Shown here: positions 1 through 4,554 of the stretch, in pieces | How positions within the stretch are numbered: the first letter of the stretch is position 1 | Layout of the letters: each line of letters begins with the position of its first letter | Assembly (NCBI GenBank): GCA_039917855.1 | Contig: JBDSIR010000006.1 | Coordinates: 1 to 6,782 of the forward strand | Reading direction: 5' to 3' | DNA from: CAMLHU01 sp039917855 | GTDB lineage: Bacteria; Gemmatimonadota; Gemmatimonadetes; Gemmatimonadales; GWC2-71-9 | DNA length: 6,782 nucleotides | Program-made: the position numbers and the translations under genes | The notes under the pieces: model-generated | Seen by the model: the letters and a program-made list of their open reading frames with translations, nothing else | Told to the model about the DNA's origin: nothing | Database searches by the model: none

Positions 1-53
1 CCCTCTCCCTGTCGGGAGAGGGGGAGAGCATCGGAGAGGGGGCCAGGGGTGAG
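1..53. repeat. CCCTCTCCC-type palindromic intergenic repeat (left end possibly cut)
   Basis: Bases 1-9 (ccctctccc) are perfectly complementary to 14-22 (gggagaggg) around a 4-nt loop. Purine-rich blocks gagaggggg-ccagggg-tgagg follow up to about 53. Repeats of this look (CCCTCTCCC hairpin followed by a GAGAGGG...CCAGGGGTGAGG tail) are scattered in many GC-rich genomes, as far as I recall. It ends about 15 nt before the gluQ start, so it forms part of that gene's leader. The window edge may cut it, so its full extent is unknown. There is no protein-coding signal here. Confidence 0.5.
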
Positions 54-67
54 GTTAGTTTGCCGAG

Positions 68-973
68 ATGCCGGCCCTACCAGACCTCGCAACGATCGGC
101 ACCGCGCTCGCCGGCCTCCCGATCCGCACCCGCTTCGCACCGAGCGTCACTGGGTTCCTCCACCTGGGCCACGTGGTGAATGCCGTCTACGTCTGGGGCC
201 TGACGCGCGCCCTGGGTGGCGAGGTCTTGGTGCGTCTCGAGGATCATGACCGGGAGAGGTATCGAGCTGAATTCGAGCGGTCGATACTTGTCGATCTGGA
301 GTGGTTGGGAATGACATCAGATCACGCCATCGTGTCGCGACAGAGTGACCACTCCGAGAGGTACGCCAAGGCCGCCGATGAGCTGGGGGCGGCGGGACAC
401 ACTTTCCATTGTGACTGCTCCCGGCGGACGCTTGCCGACGCTCAGGAGCCGATGGAGGGGGAAACGCTCCGCTATCCTGGCACCTGCCGCGGGAAGGGAC
501 TGAGCCAAAGTCCAGGCCGAGCGCTGCGGGTCCGGATCGAGCCGGGGGAGGAGCGGTTCGACGACCTCCGCCTCGGCCCCCAGCGCCAGGACCCTGCGGC
601 CCAGGTCGGCGACTTCGTCCTCCGCGATGGGCGAGGACAGTGGAGCTACCAGCACTGCGTGGTGGTGGACGACCGGGAGGAGCAGATCACCCTGGTCATC
701 CGAGGCGAGGACATCCTCGAGTCGACCGGTCGCCAGCTCAGGCTCGCGCGCCTCCTCGGTCGCACCGCGCCACCGCGCTACCTTCATCATCCATTGGTGA
801 CCGACGCGGCCGGGCGGAAGCTGAGCAAGAAGGACTTCGCCAAGTCGCTCGGCGACCTCCGGCGGGAAGGGTGGACGCCGGAGCGGGTGCTGGGCGAAGC
901 GGCCTACCTCGGCGGGCTCAAGGCCACTTCGGAACCAATCGGCGCTCAACACCTCCCCGATCTATTCGCATGA
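68..973 (+). CDS. gluQ: Glutamyl-Q tRNA(Asp) synthetase (GluQRS)
   Basis: This 301-residue protein is a truncated class I glutamyl-tRNA synthetase paralogue. The family activates glutamate with ATP, without needing tRNA, and transfers it to the queuosine at position 34 of tRNA-Asp in the cytoplasm. Visible signatures are the Rossmann-fold start RFAPSVTGFLHLGH (residues 22-35, HLGH being the class I HIGH motif), the RGEDIL block (212-217), and KLSKK (251-255) as the KMSKS equivalent. A zinc site of the GluQRS type is formed by C115, C117, Y136 and C140. The chain ends soon after KLSKK, so the anticodon-binding domain of true GluRS is absent; about 300 residues is normal for YadB/GluQRS. The usual APSPTG is APSVTG here. 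The ATG at 68 leaves about 21 residues before RFAP, slightly long, and has only a weak upstream purine stretch, so a later start is possible. A palindromic repeat begins 5 nt after the stop. Confidence 0.93.
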   Translation: MPALPDLATIGTALAGLPIRTRFAPSVTGFLHLGHVVNAVYVWGLTRALGGEVLVRLEDHDRERYRAEFERSILVDLEWLGMTSDHAIVSRQSDHSERYAKAADELGAAGHTFHCDCSRRTLADAQEPMEGETLRYPGTCRGKGLSQSPGRALRVRIEPGEERFDDLRLGPQRQDPAAQVGDFVLRDGRGQWSYQHCVVVDDREEQITLVIRGEDILESTGRQLRLARLLGRTAPPRYLHHPLVTDAAGRKLSKKDFAKSLGDLRREGWTPERVLGEAAYLGGLKATSEPIGAQHLPDLFA

Positions 974-977
974 TCAG

Positions 978-1114
978 TTCACCACGGAGGGTCGGAGGGA
1001 CACTGAGACGCACGGAGAACCGCACGTGTTGTGGTCACCTGCACGGGGCTCCCCTTGAGACCACAAAGTCATTCCTCCGCGACACTCCGTGAACCTCCGA
1101 CCCTCCGTGGTGAA
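978..1114. repeat. Large palindromic CCACGGAG intergenic repeat, copy 1
   Basis: Bases 978-998 and 1094-1114 are perfect 21-nt inverted complements (outer motif ttcaccacggaggg). Further inward, cacggag (1011-1017) pairs with ctccgtg (1085-1091), and ttgtggtc (1029-1036) pairs with gaccacaa (1059-1066), leaving a GGGG-CT-CCCC apex (1045-1054). The whole 137-nt block can fold into one long hairpin or cruciform. It fills most of the gluQ-hslR gap and starts 5 nt after the gluQ stop codon. A second copy lies at 6288-6395. It has no T tract, so it is not a classical intrinsic terminator, but it could protect the gluQ 3' end. Confidence 0.9.
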
Positions 1115-1143
1115 TTTCCTTCGCATTCCACCGAGATCCTGAG

Positions 1144-1536
1144 ATGACGCAGGAGACCGTCCGACTCGACAAATGGCTCTGGGCCGCGCGTTTCTACAAG
1201 ACGCGGGCGCTCGCGGTCGAGGCCATCGAGGGGGGGAAGGTCGAGGTCAACGACGACAAGGCCAAGCGCGCCAAGGCGATCCGGGTCGGCGACCGGGTCC
1301 GCCTCCGGCTGGGGCCCTACGAGTGGCGGCTCGTCGTTCGGGGCCTCTCGGAGCGCCGAGGCCCCGCGAAGGAGGCCCAGCTGCTCTATGAGGAGGAGGC
1401 CGAGGGGAAGCTGTTGCGCGACAAGCACGCCGCTCAGCTCAAGGTCGCCAACCAGGCGTTTCCGCCCGAAAAGGGGCGCCCGACCAAGAAGGATCGCCGG
1501 GATCTCGAGCGGTGGAGGAGAGAAGGCGAGGAGTGA
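1144..1536 (+). CDS. hslR: Hsp15-like S4-domain RNA-binding protein
   Basis: This is a 130-residue basic protein. The N-terminal S4 domain spans about residues 7-65 and opens with the typical RLDKWLWAARFYKTR (7-21), followed by EAIEGGKVEVN and AIRVGDRVRL. The C-terminal tail contains FPPEKGRPTKKDRRDLERW (106-124), a segment found in the Hsp15 family. E. coli Hsp15 is a heat-shock protein of similar size that binds free 50S subunits carrying a peptidyl-tRNA and helps recycle aborted translation complexes. That role is assigned here by family membership only. The ATG at 1144 places RLDKW at the usual distance from the N-terminus; the Shine-Dalgarno is weak. No heat-shock promoter is obvious, because the upstream gap is filled by the palindromic repeat. 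A different S4 protein such as an RqcH-partner RqcP/YlmH type is less likely, since the GRPTKKDRR tail favours Hsp15. Confidence 0.9.
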   Translation: MTQETVRLDKWLWAARFYKTRALAVEAIEGGKVEVNDDKAKRAKAIRVGDRVRLRLGPYEWRLVVRGLSERRGPAKEAQLLYEEEAEGKLLRDKHAAQLKVANQAFPPEKGRPTKKDRRDLERWRREGEE

Positions 1537-1590
1537 GGAGCGAGGGCTGAGGGGGTTCCCGCGCCGCGGCGGACTGTATTTGGCGAGGTG

Positions 1591-1624
1591 TCATCCTGAG
1601 GGAGCTTCAGCTCCCGAAGGATCT
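1591..1624 (+). repeat. TCATCCTGAG...CGAAGGATCT hairpin repeat, copy 1
   Basis: Constant ends tcatcctgag and cgaaggatct flank a variable stem, gggagc-ttca-gctccc, that pairs perfectly. The constant ends also pair with each other (atcct with aggat) across a small internal loop. It lies 54 nt after the hslR stop. Its core is identical to copy 4 in reverse orientation. Confidence 0.92.
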
Positions 1625-1659
1625 TGCGTGCATTGCCCCGCCCTCTGCCCGCCGACGGA

Positions 1660-1992
1660 TCACCCGAATCCTCCCAACCCAGACGGCCCCCGGTCACCCC
1701 CACCCTTGAACCACCCCTCCGCCAGGTCGCGCCAACCAGCATTCCCCGTCTCGATCAGCTCGACCTTTCGCCTGCGGACCCACCCCTTCAACCGGCGCTC
1801 TCGTTGCACCATTGCCCGGGCTGTCTGGTGTTCCTCGAAGAACAGCAGTCGGTCGACACGGTACCGCCGAGAAAAGCCCTCAAACCAGTCCACCCGGTGT
1901 TGCCATACCCGACGCCGGAGATTCGAGGTACTCCCGATGTAGAGCACACCGGAGGCGGAGCCCATGATGTAAACATGGTATTGCCGATTCAT
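1660..1992 (-). CDS. Small GIY-YIG family endonuclease
   Basis: This 110-residue protein is a stand-alone GIY-YIG nuclease domain of the UvrC-N/YhbQ-like type. It shows VYI (7-9) and LYIG (17-20) as the two halves of the GIY-YIG signature, then LRRRVWQHR (25-33) with the expected catalytic arginine and a histidine. RERRLKGW (64-71) contains the likely metal-binding glutamate E65, and NAGWRDLAEGW (84-94) matches the family C-terminal block. All expected catalytic positions are present, so it is probably active. Residues 97-110 (KGGGDRGPSGLGGFG) form a low-complexity tail that overlaps a block also found in the gene-less repeat unit at 4331-4493. It is oriented against its neighbours and enclosed by inverted hairpin repeats. 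Single-domain proteins of this family are usually annotated as hypothetical or excinuclease-like; target and function are unknown. A role in repair, like UvrC, is less likely given the lack of other UvrC domains. The ATG at 1992 has only a weak ribosome-binding site. Confidence 0.9.
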   Translation of the reverse strand: MNRQYHVYIMGSASGVLYIGSTSNLRRRVWQHRVDWFEGFSRRYRVDRLLFFEEHQTARAMVQRERRLKGWVRRRKVELIETGNAGWRDLAEGWFKGGGDRGPSGLGGFG

Positions 1993-2090
1993 GGCCTATC
2001 ATGTGGCCATCTGCCCCCAAGCCCATCATCCTGCAAACGCAAGCCGTGGCCAGATCCCGCACCGGGGCCAGGTCGGTCTGGAGGCCGGCT

Positions 2091-2124
2091 AGATCCTTCG
2101 GGACCTAAAGGCCCCTCAGGATGA
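2091..2124 (-). repeat. TCATCCTGAG...CGAAGGATCT hairpin repeat, copy 2
   Basis: This is the reverse orientation of copy 1. Read on the minus strand, the stem is ggggcc-ttta-ggtccc, which pairs with one G-T wobble and differs in sequence from copies 1 and 4. It lies about 100 nt upstream of the GIY-YIG start codon and forms the right end of the nuclease-bearing unit. Confidence 0.9.
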
Positions 2125-2136
2125 CTTCGCGCAACG

Positions 2137-2157
2137 AAAAAGAGCGGCCTTCGGCCG
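2137..2157 (-). terminator. Weak candidate minus-strand intrinsic terminator
   Basis: Bases 2145-2149 (cggcc) pair with 2153-2157 (ggccg) around ttc. On the minus strand this 5-bp GC stem is followed by ctcttttt (2144 down to 2137). The geometry fits a short rho-independent terminator that would stop transcription coming antisense from the EF-G side before it enters the GIY-YIG unit. The stem is short and no minus-strand gene lies directly upstream, so the call is weak. Confidence 0.25.
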
Positions 2158-2188
2158 GTCGACTCCTCACCCCTTAACTCTCACGCAT

Positions 2189-2217
2189 TTGACAGCCGCC
2201 GTTCCGGCCTGCATATC
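2189..2217 (+). promoter_or_regulatory. Candidate sigma70-type promoter for the EF-G-like gene
   Basis: A perfect -35 hexamer ttgaca lies at 2189-2194. With a 17-nt spacer the -10 would be catatc (2212-2217), only a partial match to TATAAT. Transcription would start roughly 20-25 nt before the start codon and include the strong Shine-Dalgarno. The exact -35 match in very GC-rich DNA and its position are the support; the poor -10 keeps confidence moderate. Confidence 0.4.
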
Positions 2218-2233
2218 CCAAGCATCCCCTGGC

Positions 2234-2239
2234 AGGAGG
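2234..2239 (+). promoter_or_regulatory. Strong Shine-Dalgarno (AGGAGG) for the EF-G-like gene
   Basis: A perfect aggagg with 7 nt to the ATG at 2247 fixes the start codon. It is the only textbook ribosome-binding site in the window, which fits high expression of a ribosomal factor compared with the weakly marked neighbours. Confidence 0.85.
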
Positions 2240-2246
2240 TGCGGCC

Positions 2247-4283
2247 ATGCAGGTGTATGGTTCGGAGGCCATTCGAAACGTCGCCGTGGTGGGACACGGC
2301 GGTGCCGGCAAGACCTCGCTCGTCGATGCCCTCGCGTACGTCAGTGGCTCCAGCCGTCGACATGGTTCCGTTCGTGACGGGACCGCCCTCACCGATACCT
2401 CCCCAGAAGAGATCGAGGCCAAGCACAGCATCGGGCTGGGTCTGGCCTTTGCCGAATGGAAAGGGGTCAAGGTCAACCTCCTCGACGCCCCCGGCTATTT
2501 CGAGTACATCGGCGAGACCGCGTGCGCGCTCAGCGTCGCCGACGCGGCGCTCATAGTGCTCTCGGCCACCGCCGGTGTCGAAGTCGGGACCGAACGCGCC
2601 TGGGAGATGTGCGACCAGCTCCACCTCCCCCGGATCCTCGTCGTCACCGGGATGGACAAGGAGCACGCCGACTTCCTCAAGGTCTACGAGGCCATCAAGA
2701 GCCACCTCACCCCGCGGGTGGTCCCGGTCGAGGTCCCCGTGGGCGATGGCAAGGGATTCCACGGCATCGTGAACCTCTTCTCCGGGCATTGCCACGAGTA
2801 TAAGTCAGGCACCAAGGGGGAATACGAACACGTCCCCATCCCCGAGGGTCTCAAGGATGCGGTGGCCAGGTTCACCGACCAGTTCACCGAAGCGGTCGCC
2901 GCGACCGACGACACCCTGATCGAGCGCTACCTCGGCGGCGAGGAGATCCCGCGCGAGGACTTCAGCGCGGCGATGAAGCGCGCGGTCGTCTCCGGCGCAG
3001 TGGTCCCCCTGCTCTGCTGCTCGAGCGAGCTGACCTATGGAGTGCGGACGCTGCTGACCGAGATGGTGGCCCTTTTCCCCACGGCCGCCGAGGTGGCGTC
3101 GCCTGCGGAGGCGCCCTTGGTGGGCCGGGTGTTCAAGACGATCTCCGAGGCCCACGTGGGCGACCTCACCTATTTCCGGCTGTACAGGGGATCGGCCAAG
3201 AACGGGGACGAGGTGTGGAACGCCGACCACGAGACCGCGGAGAAGCTGACGCATCTCTGCGCAGCGCAGGGCAAGGACCGGCCCGAGATCGCGACGCTGA
3301 GCGCGGGCGACATCGGCTCGGTGTCCAAGCTCAAGAACACCCATACGGGGGACACCTTCTGTCGGCGTGAGTCACCGGTGCGGCTGCCGCCGATCGCCTT
3401 CCCCGAGGCGCAAGCGACGGCCGGGATCCAGCCGGTCAAGCGGGGAGAAGAGGACAAGCTCGCCGCCGCCCTGCACCGCCTGCACGAGGAGGATCCCAGT
3501 TTCCACTTCGAGTACAGCTCGGAGCTGGGACAGACCCTCATTCACGGCATGGGGGAGCGCCACTTCAACGTGATCCTCCAGCGCCTGGAGCGCCGCTCGG
3601 GGGTCAAGGCGGAGCTGATCAAGCCGAAAGTGGCGTACCGCGAGACCCTAAAGGGGAAGGCCGAGGCGCAGGGGAAGCATAAGAAGCAGACCGGTGGGCG
3701 TGGCCAGTATGGCGACTGCTGGCTCCGCCTCGCGCCGCGGCCGCGGGGAGCCGGCTACGAGTTCGTCGACGGGATCGTGGGGGGAGTGATCCCCAACAAG
3801 TTCATCCCGGCGGTGGACAAGGGGATCCAGGAGGCCGCGGCGCGCGGACCAGTGGCCGGCTACCCGCTGGTGGACTTCATGGCGGAGGTCTACGACGGCT
3901 CGTACCACGACGTCGACTCGAGCGAAATGGCGTTCAAGATGGCCGCGATCCAGGCGTTCCGGACCGTCTCCGAGAAGGCGAGACCGGTGCTGCTCGAGCC
4001 GATCGTCGAGATCGAGACCTTCGCCCCCGAGGAGGCGCTGGGCGACGTGATGGGCGATCTCAGCGCTCGTCGTGGCCACATCCTCGGCACCGAACGTGAC
4101 GGCCGGCTCACCAAGGTCAAGGCGCTGGTACCCGAAGCGGAGCTGTACCGCTACTCGACGACACTGCACTCCATCACCCACGGCCGGGGCATGCACCACG
4201 AGCGGCTCCATGGATACGCCGAGGTGCCGGGAGATGTGGCGGCGAAGGTGGCGGCGGAGCACAAGAAGGACGCTGAGGGATGA
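2247..4283 (+). CDS. fusA: EF-G-like translational GTPase (EF-G-II class)
   Basis: This 678-residue protein has the full five-domain EF-G layout: the G domain (about 1-285), domain II (about 290-375), domain III (about 400-465), domain IV (about 466-580) with QTGGRGQYGD (481-490) and GSYHDVDSSEMAF (551-563), and domain V (about 581-660) with LLEPIVEIE and ARRGHILG. EF-G drives GTP-dependent ribosomal translocation. This copy belongs to the divergent second class, like the T. thermophilus EF-G-2 protein as I remember it. The P-loop is GHGGAGKT (16-23) and the switch I threonine position is Ser61. Switch II reads DAPGY (80-84), where ordinary EF-G has DTPGH, so the catalytic histidine is Tyr84. 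The G4 motif NKxD is TGMD (134-137), losing the base-contacting Asn and Lys. It is not next to rpsL/rpsG or tuf, so the housekeeping fusA is probably elsewhere and the symbol fusA here is generic. Domain IV is intact, so ribosome binding is expected; efficient translocation is uncertain. Confidence 0.94.
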   Translation: MQVYGSEAIRNVAVVGHGGAGKTSLVDALAYVSGSSRRHGSVRDGTALTDTSPEEIEAKHSIGLGLAFAEWKGVKVNLLDAPGYFEYIGETACALSVADAALIVLSATAGVEVGTERAWEMCDQLHLPRILVVTGMDKEHADFLKVYEAIKSHLTPRVVPVEVPVGDGKGFHGIVNLFSGHCHEYKSGTKGEYEHVPIPEGLKDAVARFTDQFTEAVAATDDTLIERYLGGEEIPREDFSAAMKRAVVSGAVVPLLCCSSELTYGVRTLLTEMVALFPTAAEVASPAEAPLVGRVFKTISEAHVGDLTYFRLYRGSAKNGDEVWNADHETAEKLTHLCAAQGKDRPEIATLSAGDIGSVSKLKNTHTGDTFCRRESPVRLPPIAFPEAQATAGIQPVKRGEEDKLAAALHRLHEEDPSFHFEYSSELGQTLIHGMGERHFNVILQRLERRSGVKAELIKPKVAYRETLKGKAEAQGKHKKQTGGRGQYGDCWLRLAPRPRGAGYEFVDGIVGGVIPNKFIPAVDKGIQEAAARGPVAGYPLVDFMAEVYDGSYHDVDSSEMAFKMAAIQAFRTVSEKARPVLLEPIVEIETFAPEEALGDVMGDLSARRGHILGTERDGRLTKVKALVPEAELYRYSTTLHSITHGRGMHHERLHGYAEVPGDVAAKVAAEHKKDAEG

Positions 4284-4332
4284 TGCCCGCCTGAGGGTCC
4301 GGCCAAAGTCCGCAGGAGATCTCAGCTGCATG

Positions 4333-4366
4333 TCATCCTGAGTGGCCTTCAGGCCACGAAGGATCT
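4333..4366 (+). repeat. TCATCCTGAG...CGAAGGATCT hairpin repeat, copy 3
   Basis: It has the same constant ends as the other copies, but the stem is tggcc-ttca-ggcca. Both arms have changed together relative to copies 1 and 4, so pairing is preserved. It starts 49 nt after the EF-G stop codon, and its hairpin could form the 3' end structure of that transcript. Confidence 0.92.
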
Positions 4367-4457
4367 CCGGGCTGCATTGCCGGGATCCTCTTTCCCTCCT
4401 GTCGAAGCCACCCAGACGGCGCCGACGCCGTCATATGATCGCGCTTCAACAGGCCGG

Positions 4458-4491
4458 AGATCCTTCGGGAGCTGAAGCTCCCTCAGGATGA
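4458..4491 (-). repeat. TCATCCTGAG...CGAAGGATCT hairpin repeat, copy 4
   Basis: On the minus strand this copy is identical to copy 1 across the whole 34-nt core, including the gggagc-ttca-gctccc stem. It lies about 64 nt upstream of the desaturase ATG, so any desaturase promoter must lie within or just after the repeat unit. Confidence 0.92.
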
Positions 4492-4554
4492 CAGCTTCCA
4501 TAGATCGTGAAGCCGCTGCGCGGGGTCGCCGGCCACCCGATTATCTTCTCATCC

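Larger units (their letters stand above)
1590..2125. mobile_element. Putative GIY-YIG nuclease element bounded by inverted TCATCCTGAG hairpins
   Basis: Two copies of the same hairpin repeat face each other (1591-1624 and 2091-2124) and enclose a single minus-strand GIY-YIG nuclease gene at 1660-1992. The enclosed DNA has nothing else recognisable. The arrangement resembles a minimal mobile or repeat-dispersing unit, a nuclease gene with terminal inverted repeats. A shorter unit at 4331-4493 shares the termini and subterminal blocks tgcattgcc and acccagacggc. No convincing target-site duplication is visible: the left flank reads ggcgag and the right flank cttcgc. Treating it as a mobile element is therefore inference from architecture; the repeats and gene themselves are certain. 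Confidence 0.45.
4331..4493. mobile_element. MITE-like unit: inverted TCATCCTGAG hairpins without a gene
   Basis: Copies 3 and 4 of the hairpin repeat face each other across a 91-nt core. The terminal identity extends inward past the hairpins (gaaggatctccggNctg at both ends). The core contains a perfect 7-bp hairpin, gacggcg (4415-4421) with cgccgtc (4426-4432). On the left, tgcattgcc and acccagacggc also occur in the same order inside the nuclease-bearing unit at 1590-2125; on the right, aggccgg followed by agatccttc is shared. It fills most of the gap between the EF-G-like gene and the desaturase. It reads as an internally deleted relative of the larger unit. No open reading frame of its own is seen. 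Confidence 0.5.

Noticed and set aside
317..952. Long minus-strand open frame opposite gluQ
   Set aside because: It is antisense to a gene with clear class I synthetase motifs; its residues are low-complexity Arg/Leu/Val/Pro-rich, as expected from a GC-rich shadow frame.
1388..2124. Plus-strand open frames (1388-1942, 1624-2124) running across the GIY-YIG region
   Set aside because: They are Pro/Arg/Ser-rich with no motifs, cross both hairpin repeats, and lie opposite a well-supported nuclease gene.
1580..2135. Target-site duplication flanking the nuclease unit
   Set aside because: The flanks ggcgaggt and cttcgcgc show no convincing direct repeat, so no duplication is claimed.
2181..2795. 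Minus-strand 204-residue open frame opposite the EF-G G domain
   Set aside because: It mirrors a highly conserved gene in GC-rich DNA; no recognisable domain or ribosome-binding site.
3648..4331. Minus-strand 227-residue open frame opposite EF-G domains IV-V
   Set aside because: Shadow frame; its composition is dominated by Arg/Leu/Val/His and there is no domain signal.
4322..4502. Target-site duplication flanking the MITE-like unit
   Set aside because: cagctgcat on the left and cagcttccat on the right are similar, but the match is imperfect and part of it falls within the repeat boundary.
4507..4554. Upstream in-frame GTG start for the desaturase
   Set aside because: It lies 14 nt from the end of the repeat unit with no Shine-Dalgarno; the added residues (KPLRGVAGHPIIFSS) are not typical. 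Kept only as an alternative.
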